The notes beneath the pieces are model-generated. The model was not told the origin of the DNA. It was given only the letters and a program-made list of their open reading frames with translations, and did not search any database. A DNA stretch of 64,000 nucleotides. Origin: Blastococcus sp. CT_GayMR19. GTDB taxonomy: Bacteria > Actinomycetota > Actinomycetes > Mycobacteriales > Geodermatophilaceae. A program made the translations under genes and the position numbers. Location of the stretch: NCBI RefSeq assembly GCF_004570385.1, contig NZ_SPQL01000002.1, positions 62,001-126,000 on the forward strand, read 5' to 3'. Shown here in pieces: positions 1-9,951 of this stretch (its first letter is position 1; each line of letters starts with the position of its first letter).

Positions 1-1
1 C

Positions 2-1462
2 GACTCTCCGCTGGTCCTGCTGGCGTTCGCGGCCTTCGGCCTCCTCGTCGTGGCGCTGACGTCGTCGACGATGGCCGATGTCGCGGCGGTGCTGGCGTTG
101 GTCGCCTTCATGGGGATCACACCGAGGCAGGCGGCCCTGCCGCCGGAGCTCACACCCTCGGCCGACCGTTCCAACGTTCTCGTCGCCCTCGGCGACTCCT
201 ACATGTCGGGCGAAGGGGCAGCGACCTTCTACGAGAGGACCGACGAGGGGGGTGGCAATGGCTGCCGCCGGTCACCGACAGCCTGGGCCGCCGTCGCCGG
301 CCAGCAAGATCCCTTCGACGGCCTCGACTTCCTTGCCTGCTCAGGCGCGTCGACGTACAACGTGCGCGAACCCATCGCCGCCAGGAGCCCCGGGCCGGAG
401 ACCCCGAAAGACCCCCGACCGCATGCCCAGGACGGAGAGATCTCGACCCAACTGGCGCAGTACCAAAATCGCGCGGACGCCCGGAAGTACACCCCCCGCC
501 TGGTCGTGCTCAGCATCGGCGGAAACGACGCAGGCTTCGGGACGATCGGCCAGATGTGCGTGGCGCCGGGCAACTGCGGCACCGAGGCCGCCCTGTGGAA
601 CGGCGGCCTGGAGCAGGTGGAGGAGTCGCTGCGCGCGACGTACCAGGAGGTCCGGGAGACGTTCGGCCGCACCCCGGTCGCCGTCATCCCGTATCCGGAT
701 CCCATCTACAACGGCCCCGGGAGCAACTGCGAGCTCATCGCGTTGAGCCCCCGGGAGCGGACCTTCATCGGCGAGTTCCTGGCCGGGCTCAACAACAAGA
801 TCCGGACGGTCGCCGAGGAGTTCGACTTCTTCTACCTGGTCGAGATGGAAGGCGCCCTGGCGAACTCCGGCCTGCAGCTCTGCGACCCGGTGAACGAGGG
901 CCGTCCCGGGCTGAACTTCATCGGCCTGCGGTCGGTCAACGGGGACCCGGCACAGCGGTTCAACCCGAGCAACTGGACGCACAACAGCCTGCACCCCAAC
1001 GAGCGGGGGCACGCCGCCATGCTCCGGGTCTTCAAGAACTGGCGGGATGAGGTGGACCCGAAGCCGGGCGACGACCCTGCCTCGGCGCCGGAACCAGGCG
1101 ACCTCCAGGCCGGCGCCGACCAGGCATCGGACCTCCCGGACACCACGGCGGCGTGCGACGTCTACGGCCATCTGACGCCGGACGTGTACAGCAGGGCCGA
1201 CGGTGAGGGTTGCCGCAACCAGGGCTCCGACTGGGCCCTGAAGCAAGTGGGCGTCCAGGCCGGCCTGGTAGGGGTTATCGGGGCACTGGCGGCGGCCGCG
1301 GCGTGGACTGCCAGTGCCGCCTACTTCGGCTGGAGGCGGGCCCGATGGCCTCAGGTTCTCGAGAAGCGTGAGGAGGCCGCGCGTCAGGCGATGGAGCGTG
1401 GGGAGGCCGCGCGGACCGCCAGCGGGACCAGCACCGCGAGCAGTGCCGACGCGAGCACGTAG
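2..1462 (+). CDS. Membrane-anchored SGNH/GDSL-family hydrolase (5' end outside window)
   Basis: This is probably an extracytoplasmic esterase or lipase of the SGNH superfamily; the substrate is unknown. The catalytic blocks are visible: GDSYMSGEG (nucleophile Ser), SIGGNDAGFG (oxyanion Asn) and SLHPNERGH (Asp/His pair). A hydrophobic segment (VGVQAGLVGVIGALAAAAAW) near the C-terminus is followed by a basic, Ala-rich tail, which suggests a membrane anchor with the hydrolase outside. The first available start is GTG at 50, but the frame stays open and hydrophobic to base 2 (a further membrane-like stretch), so the true start is probably upstream of the window. The last 79 bases overlap the convergent MFS gene, which is unusually long and may mean the C-terminal tail is not conserved. 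Confidence 0.85.
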   Translation, partial: DSPLVLLAFAAFGLLVVALTSSTMADVAAVLALVAFMGITPRQAALPPELTPSADRSNVLVALGDSYMSGEGAATFYERTDEGGGNGCRRSPTAWAAVAGQQDPFDGLDFLACSGASTYNVREPIAARSPGPETPKDPRPHAQDGEISTQLAQYQNRADARKYTPRLVVLSIGGNDAGFGTIGQMCVAPGNCGTEAALWNGGLEQVEESLRATYQEVRETFGRTPVAVIPYPDPIYNGPGSNCELIALSPRERTFIGEFLAGLNNKIRTVAEEFDFFYLVEMEGALANSGLQLCDPVNEGRPGLNFIGLRSVNGDPAQRFNPSNWTHNSLHPNERGHAAMLRVFKNWRDEVDPKPGDDPASAPEPGDLQAGADQASDLPDTTAACDVYGHLTPDVYSRADGEGCRNQGSDWALKQVGVQAGLVGVIGALAAAAAWTASAAYFGWRRARWPQVLEKREEAARQAMERGEAARTASGTSTASSADAST

Positions 1463-2532
1463 GTCCACGGCAGCCCGATCCCCGCGGCGAGGATCCCGAG
1501 ACCGAGGGCGCCGGCGGCGGTGCCGGCGTCGAACGAGGCGTTCCACATCGCGCTCGCCGACGTCGCCCCGCCCTCCCCGGCGCGGGCGAAGGCGGTCAGC
1601 AGCGTCAGGTTCTGCACCGCGCCGAAGCCGGCGCCGAACACCGCGGCCCCCACGAGGACCCAGGCGTCTCCCGCGAGGAGCCCCGCGGCCACGGCGATCA
1701 GCCCGGCCGCTCCGAGGACGAGAGCCAGGGGCAGCAGCCGGCGGCTGCCGAACCGGTCGGCGAGCAGCCCCGCACGCCAGCGCGTCACCGCCCCGGTGAG
1801 CCCGAAGAGCAGCAGGGCCGCCGTCGCCAGTGCGCCATCCGGACGCTCGATGGGCAGGAAGGTGACCAGGCCCCCACCGGCCAGGGTGACCACGAAGAGC
1901 ACGACCGACGGAGCCACCGCGGCCATGGCCGCGATCCGACCGGCCCCGGCCGGACCCCGGACCTCCTGGGGAGGCATCGCGCGAACCAGGGTCGGGACCA
2001 GGAAGAGGCCCAGCAGGGGGGAGGCGGCCAGCCAGGCCAGCCAGCCGGCGTGCCCGTCGAGCACCAGGGCGACGCCCGCGGGAACCGCGACGAGGTTGGG
2101 TACCGCGATCGCCAGCCCGTAGATGCCGATCGCCTCACCCCGCCGCTCGGCCGGGGCCACCTGCGCGGCCAGGGTCGCGCCCAGGACGGTGAGGACGGCG
2201 AAGCCCACGCCCCGGACCGCCGACAGCGCGGAGAGCCAGAGCAGCCCGTCGTCGACCGCGTAGAGGGGAGACGGTGCCCCCAGCGCGACGAGCCCGAGCG
2301 CGAGCACCCGGGCCTGCCCGAGGCGCGCCGTCAGCACCGGGACGACCGCCTGCACCGCGATGGTGACCACCAGCAGCACGGCGGTGACCGTTCCGGCGGT
2401 GCTCTCCCGGGCACCCCCGGCGACGGCGTAGGCCGGCAGCGAGGCCAGCGTCAGGCAGTAGCTGACGAACCCGAGAACGGTGACGCCCACCAGCGCCCGC
2501 ATCGCCGGCGCCCGCCACAGCGACGCCCGCAT
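1384..2532 (-). CDS. MFS transporter (drug-efflux type)
   Basis: A 382-residue protein made almost entirely of hydrophobic segments, consistent with 12 membrane helices of the major facilitator superfamily. The loop after the second helix pair (LTARLGQARVLALG) and the mid-protein LLADRFGSRRLLPLAL resemble the MFS loop motif. The likely role is proton-driven export of a small molecule; the substrate cannot be read from sequence. The open frame extends upstream to 2649, but the ATG at 2532 (MRASLWRAPAM) is preferred because the upstream part is Gly/Arg-rich and would overlap the divergent DUF488 start. The 3' end overlaps the SGNH hydrolase by 79 bases, tail to tail. Confidence 0.85.
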   Translation of the reverse strand: MRASLWRAPAMRALVGVTVLGFVSYCLTLASLPAYAVAGGARESTAGTVTAVLLVVTIAVQAVVPVLTARLGQARVLALGLVALGAPSPLYAVDDGLLWLSALSAVRGVGFAVLTVLGATLAAQVAPAERRGEAIGIYGLAIAVPNLVAVPAGVALVLDGHAGWLAWLAASPLLGLFLVPTLVRAMPPQEVRGPAGAGRIAAMAAVAPSVVLFVVTLAGGGLVTFLPIERPDGALATAALLLFGLTGAVTRWRAGLLADRFGSRRLLPLALVLGAAGLIAVAAGLLAGDAWVLVGAAVFGAGFGAVQNLTLLTAFARAGEGGATSASAMWNASFDAGTAAGALGLGILAAGIGLPWTYVLASALLAVLVPLAVRAASPRSIA

Positions 2533-2635
2533 GCCCACGGCTCCCCCGCGCACGACTCCCCCTCCTTGCCGACCTCCGTTCGTCCGAGCATGACCTGCGG
2601 TGCGCGACTCCGTGCCTCCGGGTAGGCAGGAACGC

Positions 2636-3181
2636 ATGCCGCTGCTCACCGTCGGTCACGGCCCCGAGGACCGCGTCCGCCTCGGGGCGCGCCTGACCGC
2701 GGCGGGAGTCACGTCCCTGGTCGACGTCCGCCGTTTCCCGGGCAGCCGCAGCAACCCCGACGTCGCTCGCGACGCCCTCGCGGCCTGGCTGCCCGAGCTC
2801 GGCGTCAGCTACCGCTGGGAGGAGCGGCTCGGCGGCCGGCGACGCCTGCCGCCCGGCGGGCCCGTCGCCGACGGCTGGTGGACGGTGGCGCAGTTCGCCG
2901 CGTACGCCGCGCACACCCGGACGCCCGAGTTCAGCGCCGCCCTCGACGACGTGCTCGGCGAGGCGGGGCGCAGCACCGTGGCGGTGATGTGCAGCGAGAG
3001 CGTGTGGTGGCGCTGTCACCGCCGGCTGATCGCCGACGTGGCCGTCCTGGGGCGCGGCGTCCCGGTGGCGCACCTCATGCCCGACGGCCGGCTTCCCGGG
3101 CACCGCCCGTCGGAGGGCGCGGTGCTCGACGACGACGGAGCGGTCCGCTGGCCGGCGCAGGAACTACGGTCCGGGGCATGA
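2636..3181 (+). CDS. DUF488 family protein
   Basis: A 181-residue DUF488 protein, function unknown. The family hallmarks are present: an N-terminal LLTVGHG, then VDVRRFPGSRSNP, and the Cys-containing block CSESVWWRCHRRLIADV (CxExxxxxCHR). The ATG at 2636 follows an AGG-containing stretch (GGCAGGAACGC); an alternative in-frame GTG lies at 2600. The stop codon overlaps the ATG of the gluconokinase gene (ATGA at 3178-3181), so the two are probably translated as a coupled pair, though no functional link is known. The conserved Cys residues suggest redox or metal chemistry, which is inference only. Confidence 0.85.
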   Translation: MPLLTVGHGPEDRVRLGARLTAAGVTSLVDVRRFPGSRSNPDVARDALAAWLPELGVSYRWEERLGGRRRLPPGGPVADGWWTVAQFAAYAAHTRTPEFSAALDDVLGEAGRSTVAVMCSESVWWRCHRRLIADVAVLGRGVPVAHLMPDGRLPGHRPSEGAVLDDDGAVRWPAQELRSGA

Positions 3182-3687
3182 CCCGCCCCACCGCCGTCGT
3201 CGTCATGGGGGTGTCGGGGTCCGGGAAGACCACGGTCGCCGTCGAGCTCGCCCGCCGGACGGGCTGGGAGTTCGCCGAGGGCGACGACCACCACCCGGCC
3301 GCCAACGTCGAGAAGATGCGCGCCGGGATCCCGCTCGACGACGCCGACCGCGAGCCCTGGCTGCGGACCCTCGCCGGATGGATCGCCGAGCGCGAGCAGG
3401 CCGGCGCCTCGTGCGTGCTGACCTGCTCGGCGCTCAAGCGCAGCTACCGCGACCTGCTCCGGGAGGGCAACGGGTCGGTGTTCTTCGCCTACGTCGCCGT
3501 CCCGGAGGCCGTGCTGTCCGAGCGCCTCGCCGCGCGGAAGGGCCACTACATGCCGCCGTCCCTGCTGGGCAGCCAGCTGGCCGCGCTCCAACCCCTGGGG
3601 GACGACGAACCGGGCATCACCGTCCCGGGCACCGGGGAGCCCGGCGAGGTGGTCGACGGGATCGTCGCCGCCCTCCCGAACCGTTGA
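3178..3687 (+). CDS. gntK: Gluconokinase
   Basis: Phosphorylates D-gluconate to 6-phosphogluconate with ATP, feeding the pentose-phosphate or Entner-Doudoroff route in the cytoplasm. The 169-residue length fits the GntK family. The P-loop GVSGSGKTT starts near residue 11. The family block EFAEGDDHHPAANVEKMRAG, the LTCSALKRSYRDLLR motif and the HYMPPSLLGSQ motif are all present. It overlaps the DUF488 gene by 4 nt. Its stop codon (TGA at 3685-3687) lies inside the left arm of a 72-bp inverted-repeat element that fills the gap before the convergent pruA gene. Confidence 0.93.
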   Translation: MTRPTAVVVMGVSGSGKTTVAVELARRTGWEFAEGDDHHPAANVEKMRAGIPLDDADREPWLRTLAGWIAEREQAGASCVLTCSALKRSYRDLLREGNGSVFFAYVAVPEAVLSERLAARKGHYMPPSLLGSQLAALQPLGDDEPGITVPGTGEPGEVVDGIVAALPNR

Positions 3688-3754
3688 TCATCGGGTTGTT
3701 GCCGCCGACACGGCCGGACACGCCGCGGGGAGCGGGAACGAGCCGATGATCGAC
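3683..3754. repeat. 72-bp palindromic repeat element, copy A
   Basis: One of three dispersed copies of a 72-bp element (others at 41706-41777 and 57780-57851). The terminal arms are GTTGATCATCGG and CCGATGATCGAC, 12 bp with one non-Watson-Crick position, which would be a U-G wobble in a plus-strand RNA. By hand count it shares 60 of 72 positions with copy B. It includes the gntK stop codon and ends 11 bp before the pruA stop codon. It may serve as a 3'-end hairpin or terminator, or be a REP/MITE-like element; no transposase is nearby. Confidence 0.85.
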
Positions 3755-3765
3755 TGCGGGAGGCG

Positions 3766-5391
<1,626 letters not shown>

Positions 5392-5448
5392 GGGGTGGAC
5401 CTTCCGGTGAGATCGGGGGCCAACACGGCCATTTTGGCCCCTCAGAAG

Positions 5449-6378
5449 TCAGGACCTGGTGACGAGGGAGCGCAGGAAGAAGCGGACGTTCGCCGGGCGC
5501 TCGGCGAGACGGCGCATGAAGTAGGCGTACCAGTCGACGCCGTAGGGGACGTAGGCCCGCACGCGGGTACCGGCGGCGGCGAGGCGGCGCTGCTCGTCGG
5601 GGCGGATGCCGTAGAGCATCTGCACCTCCCAGGAGTCGGCGGCCCGCGAGTTCTGCGCGGCCAGCTCGTGGGCCAGCTGGATCAGCCGCGGGTCGTGCGA
5701 GCCGACCATCGGATAGCCCGGCCCGGCCATGAGGATGTCCAGGCAGCGTGCGTAGGCGGCGTCGACGGCCTTCTTCTTCTGGTGGGCCACCTCGGCCGGC
5801 TCGTCGTAGGCCCCCTTCACCAGGCGCACCCGGGACCCGGTGACGGCGAGGGCCTTCGCGTCGTCCTCGGAGCGGATCAGCATCGCCTGCAGCACGGCAC
5901 CGGTGCCGGGGTGCTCCTTCCGGAGCTCGGCGAGGACGGCGAGGGTGGAGTCGACGGTGCGGTGGTCCTCCATGTCGAGGGTGACCGTGGTGCCCATCTC
6001 CGTGGCCGCCTCGACCACCGGCCGGACCAGCTCCAGCGCGAGGTCGTGCCCACCCGGCAGCGCCTGGCCGAAGGCCGACAGCTTCACCGACACCTCGGCC
6101 GCCCGGCCGAGCCCCAGCGGGGCGAGGCCGGCCAGCAGCGCCAGGTAGGCATCCCGGGAGTCCTCGGCCTCCGACCGCCGGGTGATGTCCTCGCCCAGGT
6201 GGTCGAGGGTGACCGCGATGCCGTCGGCGGCCAGGGTGCGGACGACGCCCAGCGCGTCGGCCAGGGTCTCCCCCGCGACGAACCGGTCGACGACGCGCCG
6301 GCTGGCCGGGTTCCCGGTGACGAGTCGGCGCAGCCCCGGCCGGCGCGACGCGGCGAGGAGAGCCTTCTGGGTGAGCAC
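5449..6378 (-). CDS. putA: Proline dehydrogenase
   Basis: FAD-dependent oxidation of proline to pyrroline-5-carboxylate, the first step of proline catabolism, with electrons passed to the membrane quinone pool. The barrel-fold signatures are present: LDMEDHRT, RLVKGAYDEP, QMLYGIRPDEQ and the C-terminal YFMRRLAERPANVRF, whose arginines bind the proline carboxylate. The start is set at GTG 6378, which follows GGAGG with a 4-nt spacer; an ATG at 6408 is possible but lacks a better ribosome site. The 309-residue length fits the monofunctional type. It lies upstream of pruA in the same operon. Confidence 0.94.
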   Translation of the reverse strand: MLTQKALLAASRRPGLRRLVTGNPASRRVVDRFVAGETLADALGVVRTLAADGIAVTLDHLGEDITRRSEAEDSRDAYLALLAGLAPLGLGRAAEVSVKLSAFGQALPGGHDLALELVRPVVEAATEMGTTVTLDMEDHRTVDSTLAVLAELRKEHPGTGAVLQAMLIRSEDDAKALAVTGSRVRLVKGAYDEPAEVAHQKKKAVDAAYARCLDILMAGPGYPMVGSHDPRLIQLAHELAAQNSRAADSWEVQMLYGIRPDEQRRLAAAGTRVRAYVPYGVDWYAYFMRRLAERPANVRFFLRSLVTRS

Positions 6379-6586
6379 GGGACCTCCGGCGCGACGGGAC
6401 GGGAACACCTCGACGCTAGGCAGCCGGGCGGCGCCGGGCCAGCGACACGCGTACCGGCTCTCCCGGCCTCGACCTCGCTACCGGCGGCACCGGCCGCCCC
6501 TGCGCGCGTTCCCGGAGGCGGTCCGTCTCGTGCGGGGGCCCGCCTGCCCCCGCGGCGTGGACCGGGCTGACCTAGGCTCGGGTGCG

Positions 6587-7210
6587 ATGGCTGAAGGTCT
6601 GCGTCCGGAGCACCACGGCGAGGACGACGTCCTCCGGATGCTGCGGAGCGGTACGGCGGCGGAGCACGCAGACCTGGAGCGCTCGCTCGATCTGCTCGAC
6701 CCGGCGCTGGACCGCACCCGGCTCACCGACGTGCTGGCACGGATGCACGGGTTCTGGCAGGCCGCGGAGACCGGGCTCGACGCCTGGGCCGCCCGCCATC
6801 CGGGGGACGCCGGGCAGGTCTCCTGGGAGCGACGGCGCCGGGCGGGGCTGTTCGCGGCCGACCTGGCGACGCTCGGCGCCCGGGGCGCCGCGGACGCTCC
6901 CGAACTCCCGCCCCCGGCCGGCACCGACGAGGCCATGGGCCGGCTCTACGTCCTCGAGGGCTCGACGCTCGGGGGGGCCTTCATCGACCGGCACCTCGCG
7001 ACCGTGCCGGCGCTGTCGGGCCTGCGGCTGAGGGCCTTCTCGCCCTACGGTCCCGAGACCGGAGCCATGTGGCGCGACTTCCGCCGCGCGGCCCGCGACC
7101 GGGTGGCGGCGGGCGGGGACGCCGGGGCGATGGTCGCCGCCGCCCGTTCGACCTTCGGCGCGCTCGCCGCGTGGTGCCGCCCCGCCGCGAGCGCCCGGGT
7201 GCCCGCGTGA
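6587..7210 (+). CDS. Biliverdin-producing heme oxygenase
   Basis: Cleaves heme to biliverdin, CO and iron; biliverdin is the chromophore of the phytochrome encoded next. The 207-residue protein has the proximal-ligand region GTAAEHADLE (His27) and the distal-helix block RLYVLEGSTLGGAFIDRHL, which is diagnostic of BphO-type heme oxygenases. The ATG at 6587 was chosen because residues before it (an open frame back to 6182) are Arg/Pro-rich and antisense to proline dehydrogenase. The stop overlaps the GTG of the phytochrome gene (GTGA at 7207-7210), so synthesis of chromophore enzyme and photoreceptor is translationally coupled. Confidence 0.93.
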   Translation: MAEGLRPEHHGEDDVLRMLRSGTAAEHADLERSLDLLDPALDRTRLTDVLARMHGFWQAAETGLDAWAARHPGDAGQVSWERRRRAGLFAADLATLGARGAADAPELPPPAGTDEAMGRLYVLEGSTLGGAFIDRHLATVPALSGLRLRAFSPYGPETGAMWRDFRRAARDRVAAGGDAGAMVAAARSTFGALAAWCRPAASARVPA

Positions 7211-9552
7211 CGGAGGCCGACCGGACGCTGGAACTGCTGCCGCCGGGCACCCCGGTCGACCTCAGCAACTGCGAGCGCGAACCGATCCACGTCCCGGGCA
7301 GCATCCAGCCGCGCGGCGTGCTCATCGAGGTCACCGATCCCGACTTCGTCGTCCGGCAGGTGTCGGAGAACCTGGCCGACCTCGTCGGCCTCCCCTGGCA
7401 GGACGCACTCGGCCTGCCGCTCGCCGACCTGCTCGGGCCCGCGCCGGCCGGGGCGGTGGCACGCTCGGCCAGCGGGTTCGGCGACCTGCGCGAGCGGAAC
7501 CCCGTCGAGATCACGCTCGACGTCGCCGGGTCCCCGGTCCCGGTCGACGCGCTGCTGCACCGGGTGGCGCAGGGAGGGGACGGCGACCCGGCGTCCTCGC
7601 TGGTGGTGGAGCTGGAGCCGGCCCGCGGCCCGCGGCCCTTCTCCTTCCCGAACACCTACCAGGCCGTCCGCGGCACGATCGGCGAGCTCAACCGGGCGTC
7701 GTCGCTGCAGGAGCTGTACGACATCACCGCGCAGGCGGTCCGGACGCTCACCGGGTTCGACCGCGTGATGGTCTACCGCTACGACGCCGAGTACAACGGC
7801 GAGGTCGTGGCCGAGGCGAAGGCGCCGCAGCTCAACTCGTTCCTCGGCCTGCACTATCCGGCGTCGGACATCCCCGCCCAGGCCCGCGCGCTGTACGAGA
7901 AGAACTGGATCCGGCTGATCTCCGACGTGGACTACACGCCGGCGCGGCTGCGACGTGCCGAGGGGACGGCCGCCGAACCGCCCCTGGACCTGACGTACTC
8001 CACGCTGCGCAGCGTGTCGCCCATCCATGTCGAGTACCTGAAGAACATGGGGGTCCGCGCCTCCATGTCGATCTCGCTCCTGCGCGAGGACAAGCTCTGG
8101 GGGCTCATCGCCTGCCACCACTACAGCGGTCCGCACGCCCCGCCGTACGCCACGCGCGCGGCCGCCGAGTTCCTCGGCTCGACGCTGTCCCTGCGGCTGG
8201 TGGACCGGGCCGAGGAGGACGAGGTCCACCGCGCGCTGCGGGTCCGGTCCACCCTGGCGTGGCTGACCGCCGCCACCCTGGACGAGGACCGGCCGCTGGT
8301 CGACACGCTGCTCGGCTCGCCCAGCCTGCTGGACCTCCTGTCCGCCGACGGCGTCGCCGTGCACCTGCAGGGCCGCCGGGCGACGGCCGGTGCGGCGCTG
8401 CCCGAGGGGCTGGCCGACCGGATCGCCGCATGGGCGGCGGGGCACGGCGGGGACGTCGTCGCCACCGATGCCCTGCGCCGGACGGCGCCCGCGCTGGGGG
8501 TGCCGGTCGCGCCCGCCTGCGGCGTCGTCGTCCTGCCCCTGCCGGAGGGCCAGTACGTCCTCTGGTTTAGGGGGGAGGCGGTCCGGCACATCGACTGGGG
8601 CGGCGATCCGCACAACAAGGCGATCGCCGCCCGCGAGGGCGACGAGGTGCGGCTCAGTCCGCGGAAGTCGTTCGAGCGGTGGCAGGAGGTCGTCCGCGGC
8701 CGGTCGGAGCCCTGGCTGCCGCGGGAGCTGGCCGAGGTCGTCGAGCTGCGCAGCCACCTGCTCGAGGCCCTGTACGCCCGGTCCCGCAGCATCGTGCGGG
8801 CGGCCGAGACGCTCCAGCGCAGCCTGCTGACCGACCCGCCACAGCCGGCCCACCTGCAGGTCGCCGTCCGATACGTGCCCGCTGCGCGCGAGGCGCAGGT
8901 CGGCGGCGACTGGTACGACGTCTTCCTGCAGCCGGACGGCTCGACGGTCCTGGTGATCGGTGACGTCGCCGGGCACGACACCGCGGCGGCGGCCTGCATG
9001 TCGCAGCTGCGCGGAGTCCTGCGCGGCATCGCCTTCGACAACCGGGAAGGACCGGCGCAGGTGCTCACCCGCCTCGACGCGGCCATCGCCGGGCTGCAAC
9101 TGGGCGCGCTGGCGACGGTCCTGATCGGCCGGCTGGAGCAGTCCGCGGCCGACCGCGCCGCCGGCGTCCACCGGCTGCGGTGGGCCAGTGCCGGGCACCT
9201 GCCGCCGCTCGTCGTGGCGCCCGACGGTACGCAGCGCCTCCTGACGACGCCGCGAGCCGGGCTGCTCCTCGGCGTCGACCCGCTCGCCGTCCGCCCCGAG
9301 CGGGAGGTCGTCCTCGAGCAGGGCTCGACCTTGCTGCTCTACACCGACGGCCTCGTCGAGCGCCGCGACCAGGCGTTCGACGACGGGATCGACGTGCTCG
9401 GCCGGGCACTGGCCGAGGAACGCGACCGGCCGGTCGAGGAGGTGTGCGACGCACTGCTGCGTCGGCTGCTCCCCGACGGAGCCGAGGACGACGTCGCGCT
9501 GGTCGCCGTACGGCTGCTGCCCCGCGCGGAGGGCGACGCCGGGGCTCGCTGA
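7207..9552 (+). CDS. Bacteriophytochrome with SpoIIE/PP2C phosphatase output
   Basis: A red/far-red photoreceptor of 781 residues. The order is PAS (about 15-115), GAF (about 150-310), PHY (about 320-510) and a SpoIIE-type PP2C phosphatase (about 550-780). Cys22 in NCEREPIHVPGSIQPRG is at the biliverdin attachment position of bacteriophytochromes. The GAF domain has YPASDIPAQAR, and the PHY tongue has WGGDP and LSPRKSFERW. The phosphatase keeps its metal and substrate motifs: QVGGDWYDVF, VIGDVAGHDT, WASAGHLPP, LLYTDGLVERR and EDDVALVAVR. There is no histidine kinase domain. The likely target is a phosphorylated anti-sigma antagonist, linking light to sigma-factor control; that is inference from the SpoIIE family. 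Confidence 0.94.
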   Translation: MTEADRTLELLPPGTPVDLSNCEREPIHVPGSIQPRGVLIEVTDPDFVVRQVSENLADLVGLPWQDALGLPLADLLGPAPAGAVARSASGFGDLRERNPVEITLDVAGSPVPVDALLHRVAQGGDGDPASSLVVELEPARGPRPFSFPNTYQAVRGTIGELNRASSLQELYDITAQAVRTLTGFDRVMVYRYDAEYNGEVVAEAKAPQLNSFLGLHYPASDIPAQARALYEKNWIRLISDVDYTPARLRRAEGTAAEPPLDLTYSTLRSVSPIHVEYLKNMGVRASMSISLLREDKLWGLIACHHYSGPHAPPYATRAAAEFLGSTLSLRLVDRAEEDEVHRALRVRSTLAWLTAATLDEDRPLVDTLLGSPSLLDLLSADGVAVHLQGRRATAGAALPEGLADRIAAWAAGHGGDVVATDALRRTAPALGVPVAPACGVVVLPLPEGQYVLWFRGEAVRHIDWGGDPHNKAIAAREGDEVRLSPRKSFERWQEVVRGRSEPWLPRELAEVVELRSHLLEALYARSRSIVRAAETLQRSLLTDPPQPAHLQVAVRYVPAAREAQVGGDWYDVFLQPDGSTVLVIGDVAGHDTAAAACMSQLRGVLRGIAFDNREGPAQVLTRLDAAIAGLQLGALATVLIGRLEQSAADRAAGVHRLRWASAGHLPPLVVAPDGTQRLLTTPRAGLLLGVDPLAVRPEREVVLEQGSTLLLYTDGLVERRDQAFDDGIDVLGRALAEERDRPVEEVCDALLRRLLPDGAEDDVALVAVRLLPRAEGDAGAR

Positions 9553-9568
9553 CCTTCCGGCCGGAAGG
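9553..9568. terminator. Short perfect palindrome between convergent genes
   Basis: CCTTCCGGCCGGAAGG is a perfect 16-bp palindrome filling most of the 18-bp gap between the phytochrome stop (9552) and the stop of the convergent small gene (9571). It could fold as a 6-bp stem with a 4-nt loop in either transcript. No U-tract follows, so termination is only a suggestion. Confidence 0.4.
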
Positions 9569-9570
9569 CC

Positions 9571-9849
9571 TCAGGGCTCCCCGGGCGACTGGAACAACGG
9601 GTTCAGGCCGTCGTCGGGCGGCCCGCCCTTGGCGGGCAGGGGCCCCTCGTCCTCGGCGGCACGGACCTCCGCGACCGTCCCGGCGGGTGGGACGACCGCG
9701 CCTCCGGTGTCGCGTTCCAGGGCCGCCAGCAGGCGCTCCTCGTCGGGCGCCAGGTCGCCGGGCCCCAGGTGCCCCCCGGGTTCGCCCGCGTCCGATCCGG
9801 AGGCCATGGCCGAGTCCGGGGTCGGGTCGTCCGGCGCGGTCCAGCTCAT
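9571..9849 (-). CDS. Small acidic hypothetical protein
   Basis: A 92-residue, acidic, Pro/Gly-rich protein with no recognised domain; it is probably largely disordered (DDPTPDSAMASGSDAGEP at the start) apart from a central DEERLLAALERDTGG helix. The ATG at 9849 is preceded by AGGAGA on the minus strand with good spacing, which is the main evidence that it is translated. It sits between the phytochrome and a polysaccharide deacetylase. The function is unknown. Confidence 0.55.
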   Translation of the reverse strand: MSWTAPDDPTPDSAMASGSDAGEPGGHLGPGDLAPDEERLLAALERDTGGAVVPPAGTVAEVRAAEDEGPLPAKGGPPDDGLNPLFQSPGEP

Positions 9850-9951
9850 GTCTGTTCTCCTGTGCCGTGGCAGGTGAGGTCGGCGGACCAGGTCCCCCCG
9901 ACAGCCTCGCGGAAGTCCGGCCCCGGCGCAGGTCGGGCCGCCGCGGCCGGG

